A DNA stretch of 7,443 nt from a bacterium (GCA_030616165.1 JAUWXV010000187.1:1-7443); one strand, 5' to 3'; positions 1 through 6,186 are shown, counted from the stretch's first letter. Notes: generated by a model not told the origin, from the letters alone. Program-made: numbers and translations.

Positions 1-280
1 CTCAGTATCAATAACATTGTCTTTAAAATAAATAATTTTATGAATCATTCAGGTTATATTTAATTGCAAAGTAATGAGATAAAGATAAACTAAATATTAA
101 GAATGCAATTCGTGTGCCACTTTAATATTTATAAATACTTATACATATTAACAAAATTATTTTTTTAAAATTCTGGCTAATATTTTACAATTTGTTGTTA
201 ATTATTTGCTAAAAGATTTGTTAATAATAGGTTTTCACGAAAATATTTTTTTAAAAATAATTAAAACATCATTAAAACAA
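1..280. other. AT-rich non-coding stretch
   Basis: Almost entirely A and T, with frequent stops on both strands. I see no supported coding region, RNA gene or clear promoter here. It may hold the promoter of the structured element that follows, but no convincing -35/-10 pair stands out. Confidence 0.6.
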
Positions 281-284
281 GAAG

Positions 285-498
285 TCATTCCCCCGAGTAC
301 TCAGGATAAGTTACGAGTTTAGTGAAACTCTAATAATAAGATAGAGAATTATTATTGATAATATCGGATTGGTTTGTCGGGTAGGTAAAATTAAAAACCC
401 CTCTTTGATTTCGGTCACTTCACCAGTTCCTACTTCCAAAGAGGGGGAATTCTGAGCCTATGGCAATAGGCGACTCATAAATATTATCGGTAGATAAT
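285..498. ncRNA. Candidate structured RNA or mobile palindromic element
   Basis: This is an island of higher GC between two very AT-rich flanks. It holds nested inverted repeats: GAGTTT/AAACTC (315-320/325-330, loop AGTG); TAATAAT/ATTATTA (331-337/348-354); a long-range pair GATAATAT/ATATTATC (357-364/481-488) enclosing CCCCTCTTTG/CAAAGAGGGG (398-407/437-446); and TGAG plus CCTAT paired with ATAGG plus CTCA (453-461/466-477) with a CGA bulge. GTAGG (381-385) can also pair with CCTAC (429-433) inside the large loop, a possible pseudoknot. I find no core motif of RNase P, tmRNA, SRP or the common riboswitches I know. It could be an sRNA, a leader of the kinase gene 140 bases downstream, or a palindromic repeat. 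The strand is not settled. Confidence 0.4.
393..446 (-). terminator. Intrinsic-terminator-like hairpin read on the minus strand
   Basis: The 10-bp perfect stem 398-407/437-446 is followed, on the minus strand only, by five T residues (complement of 393-397) and more T-rich sequence. On the plus strand no T run follows the stem. The 29-nt loop is long for a terminator. No minus-strand gene lies to its right before the kinase, so it would have to end a short minus-strand transcript or be an incidental property of a palindromic repeat. Confidence 0.3.
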
Positions 499-626
499 GT
501 GTAAAATTTTAATATTACAAGAGGAAATTTACTGATTTTTCCCAATATTATAAAACATATAAAAATTGCTAAGTTATATTATTATATAATTTATTAATTA
601 AAATTTACTTTCGAATATAAAATATC

Positions 627-631
627 AGGAG
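627..631 (+). promoter_or_regulatory. Ribosome binding site for the GTG-started kinase
   Basis: AGGAG lies six bases before GTG 638, with no competing ATG. The FGGY N-terminal motif begins within a few codons of this start, so the site decides it. Confidence 0.75.
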
Positions 632-637
632 CAGATT

Positions 638-2131
638 GTGCATTTTCTTGGTTTGGATATTGGTACGACAGGCTGTAAGGGTGTTTTATTTAATGAGGAT
701 GGAAAATTAATAGCAAGAGCATACAGAGAATATCCTCTTATTTCAGGCAAAAGGGGTGAACTTGAGGTCAACCCAAATGAAGTCTGGGAAAAAACAAAAT
801 CTGTAATAATAGAAATTTCCAGTAAAGAAAAAGATATATCGGCAATTTCTGTTTCTTCAATGGGAGAAACTGTAACTCCAGTGGATGCAAAGGGCCGATT
901 TCTGTATAATTCAATTATAAGTTTTGATAATAGAACCGCTCCTTATGTCAATTGGTGGAGAAAGAGGATTAATCCTTCAGAGATTTTTAATATATGTGGT
1001 CAGTCTCTATTGACTATCTTTACTTTAAATAAAATATTATGGATTAGAGACTATAAAAATGAAATATACAAGAAGACAAGTAAATTTCTTTGTTATGAAG
1101 ATTTTATAATATTTTTGCTCTGTGGGGAGAGTTTCATAGACTATTCTTTAGCAAGCAGGACAATGGGCTTTGATATTCATACTAAAAAATGGTCAGAAAA
1201 ACTTCTTGGAATAGCTGACATACCTGAAGAGGTTCTCGCAGTCCCGGAGAGATCTGGTAAAGTAGTTGGAAAGATTAAAAAGATACTTGCTGAAGAATTG
1301 AATCTAAAAAGGGATATTAAAATTGTTACAGGAGGACATGATCAGGTGTGTGCAGCACTTGGAGCGGGAATTATTAAAAAGGGAGTTGGAATGTATGCAA
1401 CTGGAACAGTAGAATGTATTGCTCTATCTCTCGGCAGTACTCCAGTTTTAACTGATGAAATGATGAAGAACAATCTCTGCTGCTATGACCATACGGTTTT
1501 TGGGCAATACTGCACACTTGCATACAACTTTACTGGTGGGAATTTACTTAAATGGTACAGGGATACTTTTGGTGAAAGATATAAAGAGGAAGCAAAAAAA
1601 AAGAATATTGATCCTTATTCTTTAATAATTTCGGATTTGCCTGAAGAGCCGACAGGGATTTTTGTTCTTCCACATTTTACAATGACCGGGACACCATATC
1701 TTGATTCGCATCCAACCAGTGCAATCCTTGGAATTACTCTGAATACATCCGAAAAGGAATTAATCAAATCATTTCTTGAAGGATTGACATACGAGATAAG
1801 ATTGAATCTCGAGATTTTGAGAAAGAGCGAAATAAATATTGAAAGATTAAGAGCAACTGGCGGAGGAGCAAAATCATCAATATGGACACAAATTAAGGCT
1901 GATATAGTCGGAATACCAATAGAATCCCTTGAGACTACCGAAGCCTCCTGCACTGGTGCTGCCATATTGGCTGGAATTGGAGTAGGGTGTTTTGATTATA
2001 AGGAGGCAGTAAAAAGGTTCGTTAAAGTTGTTGATATATTTTATCCTGATAAAGAAAAAAATGAAATATACAATGAAAAATTTAATAAATATGAAAAAAT
2101 ATATAAAAAGATTAAAGAAATTGGGATTTAG
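638..2131 (+). CDS. FGGY-family carbohydrate kinase, xylulokinase-like
   Basis: This 497-residue protein should transfer the ATP gamma-phosphate to a sugar or polyol in the cytoplasm. Its length suits the FGGY family. The N-terminal phosphate-binding motif DIGTTGCKG is at residues 7-15. The predicted catalytic base is D235 in GGHDQ, followed by ATGTVE (254-259). The C-terminal half carries the adenosine-binding stretch GGGAKSSIWTQIKAD (408-422) and EASCTGAAILAG (435-446). The GGHDQ form points to the xylulokinase/COG1070 branch. However, the region where xylulokinases usually read GQMHG here reads SSMGETVTP (72-80), so the substrate is uncertain. GTG is chosen as start because AGGAG lies six bases upstream and the family motif begins at once. 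No isomerase, transporter or regulator sits beside it to indicate a substrate. Confidence 0.9.
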   Translation: MHFLGLDIGTTGCKGVLFNEDGKLIARAYREYPLISGKRGELEVNPNEVWEKTKSVIIEISSKEKDISAISVSSMGETVTPVDAKGRFLYNSIISFDNRTAPYVNWWRKRINPSEIFNICGQSLLTIFTLNKILWIRDYKNEIYKKTSKFLCYEDFIIFLLCGESFIDYSLASRTMGFDIHTKKWSEKLLGIADIPEEVLAVPERSGKVVGKIKKILAEELNLKRDIKIVTGGHDQVCAALGAGIIKKGVGMYATGTVECIALSLGSTPVLTDEMMKNNLCCYDHTVFGQYCTLAYNFTGGNLLKWYRDTFGERYKEEAKKKNIDPYSLIISDLPEEPTGIFVLPHFTMTGTPYLDSHPTSAILGITLNTSEKELIKSFLEGLTYEIRLNLEILRKSEINIERLRATGGGAKSSIWTQIKADIVGIPIESLETTEASCTGAAILAGIGVGCFDYKEAVKRFVKVVDIFYPDKEKNEIYNEKFNKYEKIYKKIKEIGI

Positions 2132-2460
2132 TAAGTTATCATTAAATAATTACAGTAAATAGTTTAAAAATAAAACCTTATAATAAATAGCGTTTTATAA
2201 TATAGAATTTAATAATATTTTCAAATTTGGGAAAAAATTATAAAATTATATTAAAAAATAGGGAATTTTATGTAATAAATAAGGGGAATAATAAATCGTT
2301 AAAAATATAAAGATGATTTGAATTAATTTTTTTAAAAATATAATATTTTTATTGATTTATTAAATATAAATTGTTATATTAAAGGTTTAAAAAATTTATA
2401 TAATTTTAGAAATTTTGAATAAATTTTGCTTTTATAATGTAAATAATAAAATGTTATTAA
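2132..2460. other. AT-rich spacer without a gene
   Basis: About 330 bases of nearly pure A/T separate the kinase from the ferritin-like gene. A weak inverted repeat ATAAAAC/GTTTTAT (2170-2176/2192-2198) lies 40 bases past the kinase stop, but it has no GC stem or T tract and I do not call it a terminator. No other structure is convincing. Confidence 0.55.
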
Positions 2461-2489
2461 TTGACAGTAAATATTGATAAATCGAGAAT
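2461..2489 (+). promoter_or_regulatory. Candidate promoter of the ferritin-like gene
   Basis: A perfect TTGACA (2461-2466) is followed after 17 bases by GAGAAT (2484-2489), a 4/6 match to TATAAT. A better hexamer TATATT (2489-2494) is too far away, at 22 bases. The predicted start near 2496 would leave only a few bases before the Shine-Dalgarno sequence, a very short leader, so confidence is limited. Confidence 0.35.
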
Positions 2490-2510
2490 ATATTGATAGG
2501 AGAGTAAAAG

Positions 2511-3017
2511 ATGGTAAAAAATAATGTTAATGCAATGGCGGCACTAAAGATAGCGATTCAAACGGAAATAGATTTCCATAAGTTGTATTTGAATGCTTAC
2601 TCTTTAGCAAAAAATGAAAACAGCAGGGATATTTTGAAACTTCTTGCGGATGAAGAACTTTCTCATAAAAAAAGGCTTGAGAAATTGTATGTCAATTTGT
2701 CAGGAAGAAGGATAATGGCTCTTAATTTAAAACCGAAATTTAGATTCAAGGAAATAACGAATGAGTGTATTTCTCCGCTTGAGGTGCTTGAGATAGCGAT
2801 TGAGAATGAAAAAGAGAGCCTGAAGTTTTATCAGGAATCTGCTGAAAAAACCATAAATTATGATGGGAAAAAGATGTTTTACAAACTTATTGAGGAAGAA
2901 GAAACCCATCTTGACCTTTTAGAGATGGAATACAAAGTCAGAAAGAAGATTTTCCACGAAGAAGTAGAAGAATATAATAATGACAATATAAAAGAAGTAT
3001 CGAGTGTAATGAATTAA
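2511..3017 (+). CDS. Ferritin-like di-iron protein, rubrerythrin family without rubredoxin domain
   Basis: The 168-residue protein is predicted to be a four-helix bundle with a carboxylate-bridged di-iron site. Two helix pairs mirror each other. IAIQTE (residues 14-19) aligns with IAIENE (95-100). DEELSH (47-52) aligns with EEETH (129-133). This gives candidate ligands E19, E49 and H52 in the first half and E100, E130 and H133 in the second. Both halves keep the E-x-x-H motif typical of rubrerythrin-like proteins (COG1633 type). There are no CxxC pairs, so the rubredoxin electron-transfer domain is absent. Family members act in peroxide reduction or iron handling, but the role here is inferred only. 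AGGAG is placed seven to eight bases before ATG. The C-terminal 25 residues are charged and probably lie outside the fold. It appears to be a single-gene unit. Confidence 0.85.
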   Translation: MVKNNVNAMAALKIAIQTEIDFHKLYLNAYSLAKNENSRDILKLLADEELSHKKRLEKLYVNLSGRRIMALNLKPKFRFKEITNECISPLEVLEIAIENEKESLKFYQESAEKTINYDGKKMFYKLIEEEETHLDLLEMEYKVRKKIFHEEVEEYNNDNIKEVSSVMN

Positions 3018-3022
3018 TTTTA

Positions 3023-3031
3023 AAAGGAGGT
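3023..3031 (+). other. Orphan Shine-Dalgarno-like sequence
   Basis: AAAGGAGGT, a near-perfect anti-16S match, lies six bases after the ferritin-like stop codon. No ATG, GTG or TTG opening a usable frame follows at normal spacing; an ATT at 3038 would end after five codons. It may be a relic of a lost downstream gene or chance. Confidence 0.4.
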
Positions 3032-3059
3032 AATTTAATTCCAATCTTTTATTAAATTA

Positions 3060-3088
3060 TATCCACCTTATTGTGGGTAAAATTTTTT
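3060..3088 (+). terminator. Probable weak terminator after the ferritin-like gene
   Basis: TATCCAC (3060-3066) pairs with GTGGGTA (3073-3079) through one T-G wobble, with loop CTTATT. Four A residues and then six T residues (3083-3088) follow. It lies 43 bases after the ferritin-like stop. The short stem and the gap before the T run make it weak. Confidence 0.45.
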
Positions 3089-3241
3089 GCAGTGTTATTT
3101 TTTTAAGATTATTTTTGTAATTTTATGATGAAGTGAATTTTTATAATAAAAGATATATGTTGGCATTATTTATAATTAAAAAAATAGAGAGCATTATTAA
3201 CGATTGTTTGTTAAATTACTTGTAAAAATGTATTTAATATA

Positions 3242-3270
3242 GTGACAGAATAGTGTTCTGTCCTTATAAT
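3242..3270 (+). promoter_or_regulatory. Strong promoter of nadA
   Basis: GTGACA (3242-3247, 5/6 to TTGACA) is followed after exactly 17 bases by a perfect TATAAT (3265-3270). Transcription would start near 3277, about 144 bases before the chosen nadA start codon. The GTG at 3253, which opens the longest in-frame reading, lies between the two promoter boxes and cannot be the start of a message made from this promoter. Confidence 0.65.
3244..3262. promoter_or_regulatory. Candidate operator: perfect dyad inside the nadA promoter
   Basis: GACAGAATAGTGTTCTGTC is a perfect 7-bp inverted repeat (GACAGAA/TTCTGTC) with a 5-base centre. It overlaps the -35 box and fills most of the spacer, where a bound dimeric repressor would block RNA polymerase. 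I cannot match it with confidence to the sites of known NAD regulators such as NiaR, NrtR or NadQ. Confidence 0.5.
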
Positions 3271-3290
3271 ATAAAAATGTATAATAGTGG

Positions 3291-3329
3291 GTCAGGTTTT
3301 TGGCGAAGTCAAATACCTGACATTTTTTT
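3291..3329 (+). terminator. Intrinsic terminator or attenuator in the nadA leader
   Basis: GTCAGGTTTTTG (3291-3302) pairs with CAAATACCTGAC (3310-3321) with one T-T mismatch and a 7-base loop. Seven T residues follow at 3323-3329. This is the best intrinsic terminator in the window. It begins about 14 bases after the predicted nadA transcription start and lies before nadA, so it would abort nadA transcription unless conditional. It could also stop read-through from upstream. No clear antiterminator pairing is seen, although GTCAGG recurs at 3455-3460 and could pair with the 3' arm. Confidence 0.65.
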
Positions 3330-3420
3330 ATTTATGCCTTATCAATTTTCAGGTAATTATCACAAAAAATTAGAAAGGCCTTTTTTAAAATATAATTTTT
3401 TACATTTCATAAACTTGCAC

Positions 3421-4533
3421 ATGATTACATATAAAAATGTCCTGGGTAAGAAAGTCAGGAATGTGAAGAATATTTTACCTGATAAATATAAAAGATTAGA
3501 TTCTTCCGAACTTGAAAAAAGAATAAATGAGAAAAAAGAGCACTTAAAGAACAAGATTTTGATACTAGGTCATCATTATCAGAGAAAGGAGATAATAAAT
3601 TTTTCTGATTATATAGGAGATTCTTATTTTTTATCAGAGACTGCTTCAAAAAAAGAGGATATCAGTTATATAATTTTTTGTGGTGTAAATTTTATGGCAG
3701 AGAGTGCGTATATACTCTCTGGTTCATCAAGAACAGTTTTACATCCCGATACATCCGCAGGATGCCCCCTTGCCGATATGGCAGATATCGAAAATGTTGA
3801 AAGAACCTGGAATGATATAACAGCGATTTGTCCAGGGGAATATATAATTCCAGTTACATATATAAATTCTGATGCCGAACTGAAAGCTTTCTGCGGCAGA
3901 AATGAAGGGATTGTTTGTACATCATCGAATGCCGAAGGTGCAATACGCTGGGGTTTCGAAAGGGGGGAGAAGGTGTTTTTCTTCCCGGATGAAAATTTAG
4001 GGAAAAATACTGCTAATAAAATTGGAATAAAAAGAGATAAGATTATAACCTGGAATCCTTATGAGCCATATGGTGGTAATTCTAAGAATGATATATTTAA
4101 AGCTGATATAATATTATGGAAAGGATACTGTCATGTTCATACCTGGTTTAAAACATCTCACATCGAAGAGATGAGAAAAAAATACCCTGATGGAGCAATT
4201 GTTGTTCATCCGGAATGCTATGAAGAGGTTGTAAATATGGCTGATTATAACGGGTCGACTGGATTTATAGTAAAGTTTATTGATAAAGCACCAGAAGGCT
4301 CAACCATTATAGTAGGAACTGAGATAAATCTTATCAGAAGACTTGATGATAAATATCCGAATAAAAGAATTGTCCCTCTTTCGAGGTCATTATGTCCAAA
4401 TATGTGGAGGATAAGCCTTAATGACCTTCTCTGGACTCTTGATTATCTGGGTGAGGTAAATGTTATAAAACTTCCAGAAAATATAAAAAAGGAAGCCTCT
4501 ATTTCTCTTGAAAGAATGTTAGAAGTTAGATGA
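3421..4533 (+). CDS. nadA: Quinolinate synthase NadA
   Basis: NadA condenses iminoaspartate with dihydroxyacetone phosphate to quinolinate, the NAD precursor, using a [4Fe-4S] cluster. From ATG 3421 the protein has 370 residues, close to the Bacillus subtilis type. Predicted cluster ligands are C87 (FCGVNFMAESA), C237 (WKGYCHVH) and C325 (CPNMWR). Other signatures are GHHYQ (50-54), AGCPLADMAD (113-122), SSNAEG (168-173), VVHPECYEEV (261-270), NGSTGFI (277-283) and GTEINLIRRL (299-308). The frame stays open back to GTG 3253, but that part spans the promoter -10 and the terminator hairpin and has no NadA similarity. ATG 3421 is chosen because it gives the usual spacing before the PDKYKRL segment; its ribosome binding site is poor. 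GTG 3463 (356 residues) is the alternative. No nadB or nadC lies in the window. Confidence 0.95.
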   Translation: MITYKNVLGKKVRNVKNILPDKYKRLDSSELEKRINEKKEHLKNKILILGHHYQRKEIINFSDYIGDSYFLSETASKKEDISYIIFCGVNFMAESAYILSGSSRTVLHPDTSAGCPLADMADIENVERTWNDITAICPGEYIIPVTYINSDAELKAFCGRNEGIVCTSSNAEGAIRWGFERGEKVFFFPDENLGKNTANKIGIKRDKIITWNPYEPYGGNSKNDIFKADIILWKGYCHVHTWFKTSHIEEMRKKYPDGAIVVHPECYEEVVNMADYNGSTGFIVKFIDKAPEGSTIIVGTEINLIRRLDDKYPNKRIVPLSRSLCPNMWRISLNDLLWTLDYLGEVNVIKLPENIKKEASISLERMLEVR

Positions 4534-4542
4534 ATTTTTAAT

Positions 4543-4608
4543 AGTTGATTGAATGATAGAGGATAGAAATTGAATTTTTATTTTTTTATAACTATCATTC
4601 TACCAACT
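4543..4608. repeat. Long imperfect inverted repeat after nadA
   Basis: AGTTGATTGAATGATAG (4543-4559) pairs with CTATCATTCTACCAACT (4592-4608) at 15 of 17 positions around a 32-base T-rich loop. It starts 10 bases after the nadA stop. No T tract follows the stem, so it is a poor intrinsic terminator; it may be a palindromic intergenic repeat or stabilise the 3' end of the nadA message. Confidence 0.5.
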
Positions 4609-4860
4609 CTCATTCTCTCAATCTATTGTAAATTCGGCTCAGGGAAACGGAATAGTCTATAGTTTAGAGTACATATTATATTTTTTAAGAATTATTATCC
4701 TGAAAACTTTATATAATTAATTTTTTTGCCGATAATATATTCAGAGATCTTCATTGATTTTAAAACTTTTCAGAATGTCTTCGGAAAAGATTTAATCCTT
4801 TTAAAATGAGATAAAAAGAATAATTTTTTATTAATTAATTTATTATTATAGAGAAAGAAT
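4609..4860. other. Spacer between nadA and the small gene
   Basis: AT-rich, with no gene seen. A small hairpin CTTTTC/GAAAAG (4766-4771/4784-4789, 12-base loop) is the only local structure. A TATAAT at 4712-4717 has no matching -35, so I call no promoter for the small gene. Confidence 0.4.
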
Positions 4861-5034
4861 ATGAAGACTTTTAAAGCAAAACTTCTTAAAGACTTAACTT
4901 ACATAAATGGATGTAATCTCAAGAAGGGTTCAATTGTAAAAGTTGCACAATCATCAAGTAGATCAAGCTGGGTGGTAAATGTAAGATCAAATCAGTTAAT
5001 AAAGGTTTTTAGTTACGATTTTGAAGTTGTTTAA
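4861..5034 (+). CDS. Small basic protein of unknown function (57 residues)
   Basis: An open frame from ATG 4861 to TAA 5032-5034 encodes 57 residues. I do not recognise the family. The sequence alternates hydrophobic and polar residues (for example GSIVKVAQ 23-30, SWVVNVR 36-42, QLIKVFSYDFEVV 45-57), as in a small beta-barrel. It is strongly basic, with eight Lys and two Arg against two Asp and one Glu. A serine run SSSRSS lies at 31-36, in the position of a turn. There is no signal peptide, membrane segment or metal motif; its single Cys is C18. The upstream GAGAAAG is a weak ribosome binding site. Its frame has balanced codons and higher GC than its spacers, which favours a real gene. Nucleic-acid binding is a guess from charge and size. 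Confidence 0.6.
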   Translation: MKTFKAKLLKDLTYINGCNLKKGSIVKVAQSSSRSSWVVNVRSNQLIKVFSYDFEVV

Positions 5035-5059
5035 ATAAAATCTTACTACTTCACTCCTA

Positions 5060-5083
5060 CCTTAATTGTTGATAAGCAACAGG
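5060..5083 (+). terminator. Weak hairpin after the small gene
   Basis: TGTTG (5067-5071) pairs with CAACA (5077-5081) around ATAAG, 32 bases past the stop, with CCT/AGG able to extend it across a bulge. Only a broken T stretch follows, so it is at best a weak terminator. Confidence 0.25.
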
Positions 5084-5145
5084 TTTCTTGTCTATATTTT
5101 GTGGTATATTAAGTAAGAACCAAATCAAAGAATTTTTTGATTATA

Positions 5146-5161
5146 ATATTTTATAAAATAT
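5146..5161. repeat. Perfect 16-bp AT palindrome upstream of the elbB promoter
   Basis: ATATTTTATAAAATAT is a perfect palindrome ending one base before the -35 box at 5163. This position suits an activator site or an AT-rich UP-like element. In DNA this AT-rich a chance palindrome is possible. Confidence 0.35.
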
Positions 5162-5162
5162 C

Positions 5163-5191
5163 TTGACAAAAGTTTATATTTTTGTTAAAAT
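5163..5191 (+). promoter_or_regulatory. Near-consensus promoter, probably for elbB
   Basis: A perfect TTGACA (5163-5168), a 17-base spacer and TAAAAT (5186-5191, 5/6) match the housekeeping consensus at 11 of 12 positions. The only plus-strand gene ahead is elbB, giving a leader of about 230 bases from a start near 5198. That leader contains the palindromic repeat at 5312-5368. Confidence 0.6.
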
Positions 5192-5311
5192 ATTTTTAAA
5201 TTTATTAATCCTACGCTTCATTTCTATGATTTTCTGACATAATTAGTATAAACTTCTATCGTTTATTTCCAAGCGTTGTCTTTATGCAAATTTTAAAATA
5301 AGAAAAAGTTA

Positions 5312-5368
5312 ACCGCAGAGATGCAGAGAAAAAGAGAGAAAATATTTTTTTCTCCGCGCCTCTACGGT
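5312..5368. repeat. Dispersed palindromic repeat, ACCGCAGAG type
   Basis: ACCGCAGAGATGCAGAG and the facing arm CTCCGCGCCTCTACGGT are inverted copies with a few mismatches around an A/T-rich centre, giving a long imperfect hairpin. I recognise this as a type of intergenic palindrome (AACCGCAGAGGCGCAGAG... in other genomes) found in several unrelated environmental bacteria. Its GC stands out from the spacer. It ends about 50 bases before the elbB Shine-Dalgarno sequence. Confidence 0.65.
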
Positions 5369-5428
5369 GGAAAGGAAATTAAATAAAAACATAACGTAAA
5401 TTTTTAACTAATAATACGGGAGGTAAAA

Positions 5429-6091
5429 ATGCCAAAAGTAGGTGTAATTCTCAGCGGTTCAGGAGTATTTGATGGTTCAGAGATTCATGAAGCAGTAATA
5501 ACTCTGCTCACTATTGAAAGAAGAAAAGCAGATTATGTATGTATGGCTACTGACATCAATCAGGTGCATACGATTGATCATTTAACTGGAAATGAGTCAG
5601 AAGATGAGCAGAGAAATGTTCTTGTCGAGTCTGCAAGGATTGCAAGAGGAAACATAAGAGATATAAAGGATATAAATGCAGATGAGATTGATGCTTTGAT
5701 AATTCCGGGGGGATTTGGAGCAGCAAAAAATCTATGTGATTTTGCGGTAAAGGGAGCAGACTGCGAAGTTAATCCAGATGTTAAGGAATTAGTTTTAAGT
5801 ATGAATAAAGCAGGAAAGCCCATTGGTGCAATGTGTATAGCGCCTGCTCTTATAGCAAAAGTTTTTGAAGGTTCGGATATTAAACCTACTCTGACAATTG
5901 GAACAGATAAGCAAACTGCCGAAGCGATTGAGAAAATGGGTGCGATTCATAATGATTGTTCCGTAGATGATATAGTTGTCGATTATGACAATAGAATAGT
6001 TACAACGCCGGCATATATGCTTGCAAAAGGGATTTCTGAAGCGGGCACCGGCATTGAGAGGCTTGTGGAAGAGGTTCTTGCTATGGTGTAA
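5429..6091 (+). CDS. elbB: ElbB/ES1 family DJ-1/PfpI-like protein
   Basis: This 220-residue protein belongs to the class I glutamine-amidotransferase-like fold, ES1/ElbB branch; E. coli ElbB has about 217 residues. The branch signature GVILSGSGVFDGSEIHEAV is at residues 5-23. IIPGGFGAAKNLCDFA (91-106) precedes the nucleophile-elbow motif GAMCIAPAL (133-141), whose C136 is the predicted reactive cysteine. TTPAYMLAKGISEAGTGIERL fills most of the C-terminal end. E. coli ElbB is reported to have glyoxalase activity and was once linked to isoprenoid synthesis; the physiological role is unsettled. It is cytoplasmic, with no signal peptide. GGGAGG (5418-5423) lies five bases before ATG with nothing competing. 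It converges with the 5'-nucleotidase gene and has no obvious partner. Confidence 0.92.
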   Translation: MPKVGVILSGSGVFDGSEIHEAVITLLTIERRKADYVCMATDINQVHTIDHLTGNESEDEQRNVLVESARIARGNIRDIKDINADEIDALIIPGGFGAAKNLCDFAVKGADCEVNPDVKELVLSMNKAGKPIGAMCIAPALIAKVFEGSDIKPTLTIGTDKQTAEAIEKMGAIHNDCSVDDIVVDYDNRIVTTPAYMLAKGISEAGTGIERLVEEVLAMV

Positions 6092-6157
6092 TATACTTTG
6101 ATGCCAAAAATTTAATAAAAATAAATTGATGATTAAGGAATAATATTCTGGCTAATT

Positions 6158-6186
6158 AGATTGCTTCGCCGCTTTTATCCTCGCAA
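6158..6186 (-). repeat. TTGCGAGGA-type repeat, inverted copy
   Basis: Read on the minus strand this is TTGCGAGGA, ten variable bases, then GAAGCAATCT. It has the same layout as the copy at 6404-6462 without that copy's insert. It faces the copy starting at 6203 so that CCTCGCAA (6179-6186) and TTGCGAGG (6208-6215) form an 8-bp inverted repeat. Confidence 0.65.

Noticed and set aside
170-181. ATTCTGGCTAAT repeated at 6145-6156
   Set aside because: One exact 12-base match is about what chance gives in 7.4 kb, and the flanks do not match.
285-498. RNase P, tmRNA, SRP RNA or a common riboswitch
   Set aside because: None of the core conserved motifs of these classes that I know is present on either strand.
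1615-1965. Minus-strand open frame opposite the kinase
   Set aside because: It lies wholly antisense to a conserved FGGY coding region and its translation shows no recognisable domain.
2170-2198. Terminator after the kinase
   Set aside because: ATAAAAC/GTTTTAT has a nearly all-A/T stem and no T tract; such pairs are expected by chance here.
3360-3649. Two minus-strand open frames opposite the start of nadA
   Set aside because: Overlap conserved NadA coding sequence and look like low-complexity AT translation.
5578-5823. Minus-strand open frame opposite elbB
   Set aside because: Antisense shadow of a well-supported gene, with no upstream ribosome binding site or family motif.
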